A model generated the notes under the pieces. It saw only the letters and a list, made by a program, of their open reading frames with translations, was not told the origin of the DNA and did not search any database. Below, one piece after another: positions 46,078 to 55,360 of a DNA stretch of 64,000 nt. A program made the translations under genes and the position numbers. The DNA lies in contig OY760657.1 of NCBI GenBank assembly GCA_963663905.2, forward strand, positions 1,302,001 to 1,366,000, in the 5' to 3' direction. Source of the stretch: Saccharicrinis sp963663905 (GTDB lineage: Bacteria > Bacteroidota > Bacteroidia > Bacteroidales > Marinilabiliaceae). The first letter of the stretch is position 1. Each line of letters starts with the position of its first letter.

Positions 46078-46791
46078 GACTTTTTGTTTTAGTAAGCTCA
46101 GCTATAACTGATCAGGTTGTAGCAGAGCCCGGGTTAAACAAGTATCGGCCGATGTTTTTAAGTAATTAACAATTAGTAATGAGTAATTAGTAATTGTTTA
46201 ATGCTAAAGTAGTGAGCAGAGAAATACAAAAAAATTACTGTAATTTTACTGTAACTTTTTTAGCTTGTAACCTATTGATTAATAGCGATAAAGAATTTTG
46301 GGTAAAATCAGTTTTGAGTCGAAGAGAGCTAAAAAAGGGTCAATATTCCGGAAAATCGCAAAAAACGACAAAAATATTCCGCAAAATCAGGTTTTTGGCC
46401 AAAAATATTCCAGGTTTTGGTGATTTTCGGTGTTTTTATGACTTTTCTTTGCTAGGTCTTCGGTTATCTATGGTATTTCATTGGGTGTTCATTGGGTATT
46501 CATTGGTTGTTCTTTGGGTTGTGGTTGGTATGTCTATGGGTTGACTATGGGTTTTCTTTGGTAGGGCATTGCTTCTAAAGAACCGAAGAAAGACCATAAA
46601 ATATGCATGATAAAACCATAGTCAATACAACGTCATATCCTGACAATACCATAGGAGAGTAAAAGGAGTTAAGGGGATTTTTAGATCATTAGATTGTTAG
46701 GCCAGTAGGTCAATAGATATTTGGTAATTAGGTTGTTTGATGATTCGAAATGTCAAAAGGGCAAAAATTTAAGATGTTATTCGTTAAAAGA
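46078..46791. other. 714-bp region with degenerate ATTGGGT repeats
   Basis: Positions 46476-46566 carry about eight degenerate copies of (A/C)TTTGGGT/TATGGGT on the plus strand, upstream of the minus-strand DUF6266 gene. An open frame on the plus strand (46194-46544) spans these repeats, and its product looks like a translated repeat, so it is not called. Otherwise nothing recognisable. Confidence 0.4.
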
Positions 46792-47157
46792 TTACATATA
46801 ATTTTGATGTTGAATAATGACTACTTTTTCAGGATCAATAGATGGAGTATATCCATAGTCGTAACAAAAATAGTATAGGTTACCACCATTACTTTTCCAG
46901 GTGTGGGTTAAGTGTTTAAAATCCATACCCAGCGTTTTTAAAAAAGTCTTTCTTACAGTGGCTTTCCCTTCAGGACAAGCATTTTTCAAAGCAGTGCGAT
47001 TTGCCCGTAATTGTTTATTGATGTTTTTAATAATAGCTTCGGCAGAGTATTGTTTCTGGTTATGAAAGGCACTTCGACATTGAGCATTACAGAATTTCTT
47101 GTCATTTCGACCTTGAATAGTTTCATTACAAAATAAACACAGTTTCTTAGAATTCAT
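46792..47157 (-). CDS. small zinc-ribbon hypothetical protein
   Basis: 121 residues. The N-terminal CLFCNETIQGRNDKKFCNAQCRSAFHN gives Cys-x2-Cys...Cys-x3-Cys, a treble-clef/zinc-ribbon like those of the DUF2116 group, followed by a helical basic segment and a C-terminal aromatic region. Common as a lone gene in Bacteroidota; function unknown, nucleic-acid binding possible. Three 10-bp repeats lie 14-43 bp upstream of the start. Confidence 0.65.
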   Translation of the reverse strand: MNSKKLCLFCNETIQGRNDKKFCNAQCRSAFHNQKQYSAEAIIKNINKQLRANRTALKNACPEGKATVRKTFLKTLGMDFKHLTHTWKSNGGNLYYFCYDYGYTPSIDPEKVVIIQHQNYM

Positions 47158-47170
47158 ATTATGTAATTAA

Positions 47171-47200
47171 TAGACGTTTATAGACGTATATAAACGTTTA
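47171..47200 (-). promoter_or_regulatory. three tandem 10-bp repeats upstream of the zinc-ribbon gene
   Basis: TAGACGTTTA, TAGACGTATA and TAAACGTTTA lie head to tail; the block is near-palindromic. Position and spacing (one helical turn) suit an operator of the adjacent gene. Confidence 0.4.
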
Positions 47201-47401
47201 ATAAGTGGTTAATATAGTCATAAAAGTTTAATTTATAATGAATAATTGAACTGACAGCAACTCAATCAACTATTAGTTAATAGAGCTTATTTACAGAGGA
47301 ATTACGAGTTAAAAGAATTTATGATACATCATAAAATTTGTAGGAAGAAAGGCTTAGTAGAGGGGACACTCTCATAAATCAAAATCAGGTTACAAAGTAA
47401 T

Positions 47402-47557
47402 AGTTTTGCAACGCATTTATTAGAGTCGGGTACCGATTTAAGATTTATACAAGAGCTTTTAGTACATAGTTCGTCAAAAACTTCCGAAATATATACACAT
47501 GTAAGCAATAAGTACTTACAGCAAATTAAAAGTCCGCTGGATGATTTAAATATTTAA
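47402..47557 (+). pseudogene. 3' remnant of a tyrosine recombinase gene
   Basis: 51 codons encode the C-terminal end of a tyrosine recombinase: SFATHLLESG (following the lost HxxR), the HSSS position of the third active-site residue, catalytic-Tyr segment SEIYTHVSNK and the terminal KSPLDDL before a stop. The upstream catalytic parts are absent and a stop codon closes the frame at once on the 5' side. It resembles phage/IS-associated Bacteroidota integrases, and its SPLD ending is also typical of integron integrases. It lies about 410 bp before the first cassette of the array. Confidence 0.75.
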
Positions 47558-47965
47558 ATTAAATGTTTTGTAAATTATAGATAATTAAGGTGTTGAAAAA
47601 GAAAGAGTGATTGTGTAATTAACTATTTGAACAATAAGTTTTGTTTAATAGAAAAGGAGAATTATCTTTAACGGATAAACTGGATGAAAGCGGAGTTGAA
47701 AATATTGTATTAAAAGACCAAACTTAGACAATTTTCGGCTGAATTGTAACTGAGCAAACGAAGTGTATTTATAAGTATACATTGATAAATATAATATTAA
47801 GTAAAAAAATAAAGCCTTTGTATTTTAGAAATATGTGCCACAATATAAATGTGTTTAATATGGTGATTATGAGTGTAATATGTGGTTGTTTATTGGTTGA
47901 ATCAAGAATCAATAAACAAATTACAAAGGCGATATAAACGTAACCCTATGACGGTTATTGACAAG
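47558..47965. other. leader region of the cassette array
   Basis: Short coding debris (a 29-codon frame ending LTDKLDESGVENIVLKDQT at about 47640-47728) and GTGCCACAAT at about 47833, which resembles the opening arm of the spacer sites further right. The region ends ACAAG|TT at the first gene-free cassette, so a decayed cassette or the array's attachment site may lie here. Confidence 0.35.
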
Positions 47966-48609
47966 TTATCACCCAACCTTAAATACTTAAAACTTTATTT
48001 GGGAGAATTTTTGAGATTGTAAGTTGTTGAATCAATTTGCGCCACGCACGCCAACTCACGGCAGAAATAAATAAGTTGAGTTGGTTCTCAGGAACTTTAG
48101 GTTGAGTTCATGGTTTTGGGTTTTTTGAATATTTTCAGGGATGTCAGGTTTTAAATCTTAAGCGTTTTTAAGTGGTTAGGATTAGCTAAGTTGTTTTGTT
48201 ATTCTGGTCAGTTGCTTTTTTGCATGTAGCAAAAAGTTTGGAGGGTTACGTTCTATTTAGCAGCCATCTTCCTGTCTCTCGAACGCAAATTTGGGCAAAG
48301 GTTTGGAAGTTTAATCTCTTGTATGAGGTTAAGGTGAAGTTCGCTCAAAAATTGTTCGTGTTGGTTTTGTAGCTGTATTTTGTCACATTTTTTTGTTTGT
48401 TGTAATTTGGAGATGTAGTTGTTTGTACTTGTTTTATAAAAGTTTAGGGAGTTGGTTGGTTCTTTTGTATAACAAAAAGGCAGGGTGTAACAAAGTAAAA
48501 AAGCCATGTGTGAATTCCGTTATTTGAAATTTAATATTTAATATATAAGTTTGGTGAGGCTAAATAGACTAAGCAGTACTATAGGTACACACGTCTTTTT
48601 TACCAAACG
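47966..48609 (+). repeat. gene-free repeat cassette, copy A
   Basis: 644 bp starting TTATCACCCAACC and ending ACCAAACG. It appears identical to copy E (61621-62264), 13.6 kb away, and is bounded by G|TT on both sides like the gene cassettes. A minus-strand 84-codon frame inside begins MAFLLCYTLPFC; its coding status is doubtful. Confidence 0.9.
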
Positions 48610-48649
48610 TTGTGCTTCATAAAATAATTCTAAAGCAGGAGAAAATTAA

Positions 48650-49414
48650 ATGCTTGATAAAAATCAAATTGAAAGAATAAAAGAGACAAAGCGACTAGAA
48701 TTGAAAGGATGGCATATTTTGAAACATTATTATATTGCTATTTTTCCATTGGCTTTGTATCTGTTTTTAATAATTGAAAATGGCGAGCTATTAAAAAGTT
48801 TTGGAGTATGGTTTTTAGTTCTTCTTTCAATAATTTTATTTTTTATTCAAAGACGTAAATTAAAGTTTGAGGAATTCAAAGCACATATAACGAAAGAAGA
48901 TATAGAAGAAGCTTATAGACGTGCTGCAGCAGAATTAGAATGGGATACAGAAGTCTTGGAAGATAATTATATTCAAGCAACATTTAAAGATCCAATGAGT
49001 TCTTTCAGTAAAAATGTAATAATAATAATACCTACAGAAAACGGATTTTTAATAAATAGTATTTCAGACTTAAGAGAATCACCAGTACCATTAATAAGAA
49101 CTTGGGACAAGGAAAATATAAAGACATTTTTAAAACATATAAAAGACACAATAAATAAACAACCTGAGAATAAAGACTATTTGGAACCAGAAAAGCAATG
49201 GACATTAGGAAAAATATTAGTAAGAGTAATATTATATCCTTTTTGGCTATTTATAATTGTAATGAGTATCTATATGATATTTACTCCTATTTGGTTTAAA
49301 AGCTTATGGGCCGGAATTGGAGGATTAGTTTTCGGAATTGGATATTTTGTGTTTGATATTAAGAATATTATAAAGAGAAGAAAATACGAAAGCACAACAC
49401 AAGCTAATACGTAA
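48650..49414 (+). CDS. cassette-borne four-helix membrane protein
   Basis: 254 residues. Two hydrophobic helices near the N-terminus (about 25-45, 51-69), a soluble charged middle (75-185), then two helices (about 190-212, 218-240) and a basic tail. No known family recognised. It is the only gene of the cassette 48610-49579. Its final codons run into the cassette's right arm (AGCACAAC), which is the reverse complement of the left arm GTTGTGCT, so the arm is partly coding. Confidence 0.65.
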   Translation: MLDKNQIERIKETKRLELKGWHILKHYYIAIFPLALYLFLIIENGELLKSFGVWFLVLLSIILFFIQRRKLKFEEFKAHITKEDIEEAYRRAAAELEWDTEVLEDNYIQATFKDPMSSFSKNVIIIIPTENGFLINSISDLRESPVPLIRTWDKENIKTFLKHIKDTINKQPENKDYLEPEKQWTLGKILVRVILYPFWLFIIVMSIYMIFTPIWFKSLWAGIGGLVFGIGYFVFDIKNIIKRRKYESTTQANT

Positions 49415-49585
49415 TGCGGAGGTAGTTGTATTTTGGCAGTTTGTAGGTTGTATTGGGGCGCCAAATTTTCGTCTCGAAAATTTATTAAGTTTAAGGTGAA
49501 ATTTCAAAACGTAAATTTTGCTATGCATTGGTTTGAAAGGATATCTCTTCGGAGTTCCGCACTACGCATAGCTTACACGTTATCA
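49391..49585 (+). other. attC-like recombination spacer 1
   Basis: Opens with AGCACAAC, forms an inner stem AAGCTAATACGTAATGCGGA / TTCCGCACTACGCATAGCTT with one bulged base and a long loop, and ends CACG|TTATCA. Layout matches an integron attC (R''-L''-L'-R'). Confidence 0.7.
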
Positions 49586-50228
49586 CCCAACCTTAAATAC
49601 TTAGAACTTTATTTTGGATAATTTTTGAGTAGGTAGGTTGTTGAATCAATTTGCGCCACGCACGCCAACGCACGTTAAAAATCAATGAGTTAAGTTGGTT
49701 CTCTGGAATTTTAGGTTTAGTTCTTGGGTTTGGGGTTTTTGAATATTCTCAGGGATATCTGGTTTTAAATGCTATGGAGTTTTTTAGGATTTAAGATTAG
49801 CTAAGTTGTTTTGTTATTCTGGTCAGTTGTTTTTTTGCATGTAGCAAAAGGTTTGGAGGTTTACGCTGTATTTAGCAGCCATCTTCCTGTCTCTCGAACG
49901 CAAATTTTGGTAAAGGTTTGGAAGTTTAAACTCATTCATGAAATTTAGTAAAGGTGCACTCAAAAATAGTACGTGTTGGTTTTGTAGCTGTATTTTGAGA
50001 TATTTTTTGTCTGGCTGTACTTTGGGTGTTTGAGATGTTTGTAGTTGTTGCTTTGCAAAAGTTTAGAGGTTTAGTTGGTTCACTGGGACAACAAAAAGGC
50101 AGGGTGTAACAAGCTAAAAAAGCCATGTGTAAATTCCGTTATTTGAAATTTAGAATTTAATATATAAGTTTGGTGAGGCTAAATTGGTGTAGTTGTAATT
50201 TGAGTACACACGTCTCTTTTACCGAACG
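49580..50228 (+). repeat. gene-free repeat cassette, copy B
   Basis: 649 bp, same ends as copy A (TTATCACCCAACC ... ACCGAACG) but diverged in the middle. The minus-strand frame keeps MAFLxCYTLPFC and then differs. Confidence 0.9.
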
Positions 50229-50326
50229 TTGTGTGGCATAAGACGAGTAGGCGGAGTCTTGTTATACTTGAGCTTAAAATATTGATTAATGAAAAGAGTT
50301 AGTATATTAATCTGATAAAAAAAACA

Positions 50327-50914
50327 ATGAAAAAGATATTAATAATTATAGCAATTGGGATATCCATTTCCATTTTAGTTAGTTGTTTTTCTACAGAACA
50401 TTACCTAATAAAGGGAATTAAATTTTATGGAGTAGAACTAACAAATCCTGAAGCTTCAGATGATAAGGATAAGTATTTCATTGAAGTATCAGATATTCTT
50501 AAAGATAAACTATACTTTGAAGTATTTGGAGAATCTGAATATCAATATGGGTATCTTAACAATGTTTCTTTGATTAATGAATGTTACGCAACAACGGTTC
50601 CTGAGGAATTAGATAATTATATACTAATTGATTCATTAGAGTTAAGATTTGACTCTGACATTTATTTTGGTTTGGATACTATCGTAGAGGGTACTGATTT
50701 ATGGAATCATCCTCTGATAAAAGATTATAAATGGTACTATCATGAGGATAAGTACAATAGTAGTGTTTATGTATTTAATTTTGGTTTTACAGAAAGTTTC
50801 TATGACGAAATTGTGATTCCACAAAAGAAATACAGGATTGAATTAACTTGCAAGACAAGTGATAATTTGACATTTAATGAATCTATTGATATTTACTTGA
50901 AGATTGGAAAATAG
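50327..50914 (+). CDS. cassette-borne lipoprotein
   Basis: 195 residues with a lipoprotein signal (ISISILVSC, Cys20) and a beta-rich, acidic, Tyr-rich remainder with no known domain. Only gene of the cassette 50229-51048. The cassette arms GTTGTGTGGCATAA and the reverse complement of GTTGTGTGGCGTAA agree at 13 of 14 positions. Exported, function unknown. Confidence 0.7.
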   Translation: MKKILIIIAIGISISILVSCFSTEHYLIKGIKFYGVELTNPEASDDKDKYFIEVSDILKDKLYFEVFGESEYQYGYLNNVSLINECYATTVPEELDNYILIDSLELRFDSDIYFGLDTIVEGTDLWNHPLIKDYKWYYHEDKYNSSVYVFNFGFTESFYDEIVIPQKKYRIELTCKTSDNLTFNESIDIYLKIGK

Positions 50915-50921
50915 AAATTAC

Positions 50922-51054
50922 GCCACACAACAATAAATATACGTAATGCGGGTAAAGTGTTAAATATGAGCAGTATAGCAATTGATGAACTGAAGAGGAA
51001 TTTGATGAGTTGGAGCTTTGAAATCCCGCACTACGCATATTCGAGCCGTTATCA
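50922..51054 (+). other. attC-like recombination spacer 2
   Basis: Opens GCCACACAAC; inner stem AATATACGTAATGCGGG / CCCGCACTACGCATATT with two G:T-type differences; ends GCCG|TTATCA. The inner stem is almost the same as in spacer 1, so the two sites are related. Confidence 0.75.
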
Positions 51055-51694
51055 CCCAACCTTAAATTACTTAGAACTTTATTTTGGAGAATTTTTGAGT
51101 TAGTAGGTTGCTGAATCCATTTGCGCCACGCACGCCAACGTACGGTAAAAATCAATGAGTTGAGTTGGTTCTCAGGGATTTTAGGTTGAGTTCTTGGTTT
51201 TGGGGTTTAGGAATTTCTCAGGGATATCTGGTTTTAAATGCTATGGAGTTTTTTAGGGTTTAGGATTAGCTAAGTTGGATTGTTATTCTGGTCAGTTGGT
51301 TTTTTTGCATGTAGCAAAAGGTTTGGAGGTTTACGTTCTATTTAGCAGCCATCTTCCTGTCTATCGAACGCAAATTTGGGCAAAGGTTTGGAAGTTTAAT
51401 CTCTTGTATGAGGTTAAGGTGAAGTTCGCTCAAAAATTGTTCGTGTTGGTTTTGTAGCTGTATTTTGTCACATTTTTTTGTTTGTTGTAATTTGGAGATG
51501 TAGTTGTTTGTACTTGTTTTATAAAAGTTTAGGGAGTTGGTTGGTTCTTTTGTATAACAAAAAGGCAGGGTGTAACAAAGTAAAAAAGCCATGTGTGAAT
51601 TCCGTTATTTGAAATTTAATATTTAATATATAAGTTTGGTGAGGCTAAATTGGTGTAGTTGTAATTTGAGTACACACGTCTCTTTTACCGAACG
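51049..51694 (+). repeat. gene-free repeat cassette, copy C (mosaic)
   Basis: 646 bp. The left third matches copy B, the middle (about 51300-51650) matches copies A and E almost exactly, and the right end returns to the B type (TTGGTGTAGTTG...ACCGAACG). This patchwork indicates recombination between repeats. Confidence 0.9.
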
Positions 51695-51724
51695 TTGGGC
51701 ATAATAAAAACAAATCCGTAGAAA

Positions 51725-52990
51725 ATGACTTGTATTGCTTGTTTTATAGACAATGAAAATCAAAAAGCTTTAAAACAAAAATGTTTTGGACTTGACAGAT
51801 TTGAACTTAAACTTTCAAAGTATAAGGAATTGTTTATAAATGAAGTCAATGATTTAAAAAGCGTCGCAGATTGTGACTGTAATTTCAAGAATACAGATAC
51901 AGGATATGTTGAATGGACTGATTGCTTTTTAAATGAAATGCGAAAAAATAGCATTATAATCGAAAGTACATTCGACAAATTGATTAGCATTTATATAAGT
52001 TATATATCAGAGAGCATTAAAATCGCAACAGATAAATTATGGGATTTTCTGAATGAATATGATTTGTTAGATGAAACAGAAGGTGGTTTTTCATACTCTA
52101 CAATTTATTACAGAGCAAGACTAGATGATGGGTCTTTCAACAAAAATGACATTAACAACTTTTTTCATGTTCCGTTTACCAAACGAGAACTAATAGGAAA
52201 TCAAAGATTCAGTATTTCTGGTCAACCAATGCTGTATTTGGCAAAATCTGTCCTTGTAGTAGAAAAGGAATTATCCACTTCAATTAACAAACTTGCATTT
52301 TCTGCCTTCATTCCTTTTTATAAAGATTTTTATTCTAAGAAATATTTCACGATTAAAAATACCTTGTTTAATACAATCGTAAAAAGTCTTCCTGGAATAA
52401 TAAAGTCTGGTAGTCAGCTAGATTATTATAACTGTGATTTAACTCCTAATAAAAATTCCATAGAAAAGGATTTGCGTAAATCGATTCTATCCCAGATACT
52501 AACATTTCCAGTGGAACATAAAAAAAGCTTCATGTCGGAATATGTTATGCCACAAATGTTAACAACAGCACTTCTTGAGCATAAATACAAAGGTATTGCC
52601 TTTCCATCGACAAAAGATTTTTCGGAATTAAGGTCATGTCATACCTTTTCAGACCATGAGTCTAACTTTGCTATCTTTATTGATTATTCGCCTGATATAC
52701 CATATGATATTAATTTGTTGAAGGACTTTATGCACTTTACATTTAATGGCACTGAAAAGTTTACTTTTACTGTAAGTGAAATTTTAGATAGGATTGAATT
52801 GGTTTTTAAGACAAATAGAGAATCTAAAAAAGATTATTTTGTGTTTCCATTGGTCAGCCTAAAGCTTCATATTGAATACTTAGAGAAATCAACATTAAAA
52901 GGATTAAACTACTTTGATACTTTGTATGGTAAAATTGAACTAGAGTTTTACTCAAAAGTTATTGATTTATATATCCAAATGATGAAATAA
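51725..52990 (+). CDS. cassette-borne RES-domain protein
   Basis: 421 residues. An N-terminal Cys-containing segment (TCIACF) and helical region precede a RES domain at about 125-300: IYYRAR (Arg130, Arg132), FTKRELIGNQRFSISGQPMLYL (155-172) and Glu180/Glu182 in VVEKEL follow the family Arg-Glu pattern. RES toxins of Xre-RES pairs degrade NAD+. No Xre/MbcA-type antitoxin is in this cassette (51695-53123), so it is either an orphan toxin, a non-toxic relative, or part of a defence protein. Cassette arms GTTGGGCATAATAA and GTTGGGCATAGTAA match 13/14. Confidence 0.75.
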   Translation: MTCIACFIDNENQKALKQKCFGLDRFELKLSKYKELFINEVNDLKSVADCDCNFKNTDTGYVEWTDCFLNEMRKNSIIIESTFDKLISIYISYISESIKIATDKLWDFLNEYDLLDETEGGFSYSTIYYRARLDDGSFNKNDINNFFHVPFTKRELIGNQRFSISGQPMLYLAKSVLVVEKELSTSINKLAFSAFIPFYKDFYSKKYFTIKNTLFNTIVKSLPGIIKSGSQLDYYNCDLTPNKNSIEKDLRKSILSQILTFPVEHKKSFMSEYVMPQMLTTALLEHKYKGIAFPSTKDFSELRSCHTFSDHESNFAIFIDYSPDIPYDINLLKDFMHFTFNGTEKFTFTVSEILDRIELVFKTNRESKKDYFVFPLVSLKLHIEYLEKSTLKGLNYFDTLYGKIELEFYSKVIDLYIQMMK

Positions 52991-52997
52991 TTACTAT

Positions 52998-53130
52998 GCC
53001 CAACAATGCATATAAAAAATTGCGCGGCGACGTGTAAACTTTAGCCCAAAAGTTATATTTTTACTTCTCAACGGTTAGACTAATAAACAGTTGTTAAAAG
53101 CGCAACTTTAAATATGCTCACCGTTGTGGC
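52998..53130 (+). other. attC-like recombination spacer 3
   Basis: Opens with a perfect R''-type GCCCAAC, inner stem CATATAAAAAATTGCGC / GCGCAACTTTAAATATG, ends ACCG|TTGTGGC. Both ends fit the RYYYAAC / GTT pattern. Confidence 0.75.
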
Positions 53131-53200
53131 AAATACGCGGACGGGCAACCAATCATCAAAAATATTTTGCAATATGTAACTTTAAAGTTACCTTTGTTCC

Positions 53201-53557
53201 ATGGATAAGATTAGAGAAGTAATTGCATATAAGGACTATTTTGAAAAGTTTTTGCTTGAACAGGAAAGGAAAGTTCAAGACAAGATTTTTAAGGTCATTG
53301 AAATTATTGAGACCTATGAAAGAGTCCCAACAACTTATTTGAAAGCAATTACTGGAACATCTGGATTGTATGAAGCTAGAATAAAACTGGCTTCTAATAT
53401 CTGGAGAGTGTTTTGCTTCTTTGATAATGGGAAATTAGTGATTCTGCTGAATGGATTTGCTAAAAAGACTCAGAAAACACCATCAAAGGAGATTGCGAAA
53501 GCTGTTAAGCTTATGGAAATGTATCATGAAGAAAAGCGACAAGAAAATGGAAACTAA
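53201..53557 (+). CDS. HigB/RelE-type toxin (phage Gp49-like)
   Basis: 118 residues of the RelE/ParE fold: KIREVIAYKDYFEKFL at the start, YLKAITGTSGLYEARIKL and WRVFCFFDNGKLVILLNGFAKKTQKTP, the last being the hallmark beta-strand/Lys-rich segment of Gp49-like HigB toxins that cleave mRNA at the ribosome. It overlaps the antitoxin start by 11 bp in toxin-first order, as in higBA. The pair is the cargo of cassette 53124-53927, whose arms GTTGTGGCAAATAC / GTTGTGGCAAGTAC match 13/14. Toxin-antitoxin cargo is a classic stabiliser of cassette arrays. Confidence 0.9.
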   Translation: MDKIREVIAYKDYFEKFLLEQERKVQDKIFKVIEIIETYERVPTTYLKAITGTSGLYEARIKLASNIWRVFCFFDNGKLVILLNGFAKKTQKTPSKEIAKAVKLMEMYHEEKRQENGN

Positions 53558-53837
53558 AAGTTGGAAAGAAATCAAAGATAATGTTTACGGAAAAGTTGGC
53601 ACAGATCGAAGAGATCAGCTAGAAAGAGATGTTGAATCAATTAAGATCGGTCTGTTATTACGTAAGGCTAGAGAAGAAAAAAAACTTACCCAAGAGCAAC
53701 TAGGTGAGATTGTAAATAAAAAGAGAACTTACATATCTCGTGTTGAGAATGATGGAAGCAATTTGACATTAAGAACATTATTTGATATCGTAGAAAAAGG
53801 ACTTGGTGGAAAAGTAAGGATTTCGATAGATTTATAA
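53547..53837 (+). CDS. HigA-type Xre antitoxin
   Basis: 96 residues from the ATG at 53547 (METKSWKEIKDNVYGKVGT, the usual family opening); an ATG at 53526 would add seven residues. A helix-turn-helix XRE domain occupies about 36-88 (LRKAREEKKLTQEQLGEIVNKKRTYISRVEN). It would neutralise the preceding HigB-like toxin and repress the operon. It is encoded downstream of its toxin, as in higBA loci. Confidence 0.9.
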   Translation: METKSWKEIKDNVYGKVGTDRRDQLERDVESIKIGLLLRKAREEKKLTQEQLGEIVNKKRTYISRVENDGSNLTLRTLFDIVEKGLGGKVRISIDL

Positions 53838-53845
53838 CTGTACTT

Positions 53846-53933
53846 GCCACAACATTTAGAATATAATAAATCACGATGAGCCGAACAAAGTCCCTGCAGA
53901 GTATAGAGTGATTAATTATATTCGTTGTTGAAC
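53846..53933 (+). other. attC-like recombination spacer 4
   Basis: The shortest of the long-arm sites (88 bp): GCCACAAC, inner stem GAATATAATAAATCAC / GTGATTAATTATATTC with one mismatch, ends GTTG|TTGAAC. The right element GTTGAAC fits GTTRRRY exactly. Confidence 0.8.
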
Positions 53934-54064
53934 AGAACCGGGATAAGCGAGCCGTATCTATGGGGATTGATATGGATAAGGTCGCTTTAATGGATGAAGT
54001 GACCTTATGAAATTTCAAAAAATTACATCAGTTTGTGGGGTCAAATTAGTTTGGAATTTAAGTC
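53934..54064. other. 131-bp insert at the left end of IS-type cassette 1
   Basis: Separates TTGAAC from TAAACAATATTCC, which are contiguous in cassette 2 at 57516-57534. Contains an inverted pair AAGGTCGCTT / GAAGTGACCTT. Probably a small insertion or a decayed end; not recognised. Confidence 0.45.
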
Positions 54065-54154
54065 TAAACAATATTCCATAAAAAAACATTGTTTAGAGTA
54101 TTTTTTTGTTGACGTAAGGGTGTAGCAATCCCATTACACCAAAAATAGTGTTTA

Positions 54155-55360
54155 CTAAATAGGATTACATTGGATTATTTTATGGTCAAATCTGGCGTAA
54201 GGACTTCCCCTGACATCGGGCTTAAAAGAAGCCATTCTGCGCATGGTTCCTTTTTTGCATTTAGGACATTGATCATGAGGATGACCAAAGAGTAGAATAA
54301 ATAAGTCCTGCCATGGTATCCCTTTACGAGACACAGGTACATTTACATCAAGAACCTCCCTGATGATTTGCAGACATAATTTTTTCTTAGAAGCACCCAA
54401 AATACCATAATGCCTTATTTTCATAAAGCCAGGAGGTAAGATGTGCATAGCAAATCTTCTTAAAAATTCAAATAAAGAAAGTGACATTACATCTATCTTT
54501 GAATTTTTATAGTTAAGCCAAGAGAAAGCAACCCCTTTGTCATCCACCGTTTTAATGCGCTGGTTACTAATGGCCACGCGGTGCGTGTAACGTCCTAGAT
54601 ATTCAATAACTTGTTTGACATTATACATGGGAAGCTTTGCATATACCACCCATTTGTTTTTATAAAAAGGGTGCAAGTATTTGCGCTTAGGATCAAAAGG
54701 TGTTTCTAAAACAAGCTCCCCTTTGTTGTGCAGGTTAATCAAAGCATCACAGAATTTACCTCTAAAAACAGCACTTAATGCTTTAACAGGATAAAGAAAT
54801 TTACCATTGCTTTTGGTGTTTTTCCATTTATTAGCCTGTGTTAAACCACCACCAGGAACAATGCAGTGGACATGAGGATGTAAAGCCAGATTCTGTCCCC
54901 ATGTATGCAGGATTGCAATCATTCCGGTTTGAGCACCTAAGTGTTTGTGGTCATTGGCAAATTGTTGGATAGTATCCCATGCCGCTCTAAACAAGAGGTT
55001 ATATATTGTTTTAGGATGATCTATAAACAATGTGTTAAGTTGTTCGGGAATAGTAAATACTACATGGAAGTACATTACAGGTAAAAGATCAGCTTCCCGG
55101 TCAATAATCCAGCGTTCTTTTTTTAGACCGTTGCATTTAGGACAATGTCTGTCTCGACAGCTATTGTAAGAATAATGCTCGTGAGCACAATCCGGATTAT
55201 CACATTTATCCTGATGGTATCCCAAAGCCACAGTTCTGCATTGTGACAAGTTGGTGAATACCTTTTTTTTGTGAGCATTTAAATGACCAGCTTCAATAAG
55301 AGGCTGTTTGTGTTCACGAATGATATCTCCAAGTTCAAATCTGATATTCTGGCGAAACAC
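54155..55360 (-). CDS. IS91-family HUH transposase (copy 1)
   Basis: 401 residues. An N-terminal zinc-binding cluster (about 53-76, C-x4-C...SCRDRHCPKC), the HUH motif His163-Val-His165 in LHPHVHCIVPGGG, and the two-tyrosine motif Tyr254-x3-Tyr258 in YLGRYTHRVAIS. These are the elements for rolling-circle, single-strand transposition starting at an ori end next to GTTC. The start at complement 55360 overlaps the recombinase stop by 1 bp. Intact and probably functional. About half identical to copy 2 by eye. Confidence 0.95.
   Translation of the reverse strand: MFRQNIRFELGDIIREHKQPLIEAGHLNAHKKKVFTNLSQCRTVALGYHQDKCDNPDCAHEHYSYNSCRDRHCPKCNGLKKERWIIDREADLLPVMYFHVVFTIPEQLNTLFIDHPKTIYNLLFRAAWDTIQQFANDHKHLGAQTGMIAILHTWGQNLALHPHVHCIVPGGGLTQANKWKNTKSNGKFLYPVKALSAVFRGKFCDALINLHNKGELVLETPFDPKRKYLHPFYKNKWVVYAKLPMYNVKQVIEYLGRYTHRVAISNQRIKTVDDKGVAFSWLNYKNSKIDVMSLSLFEFLRRFAMHILPPGFMKIRHYGILGASKKKLCLQIIREVLDVNVPVSRKGIPWQDLFILLFGHPHDQCPKCKKGTMRRMASFKPDVRGSPYARFDHKIIQCNPI

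Noticed and set aside
46194..46544. 116-codon plus-strand frame
   Set aside because: It is largely translation of the G/T-rich repeat tract, and no coding signature is seen.
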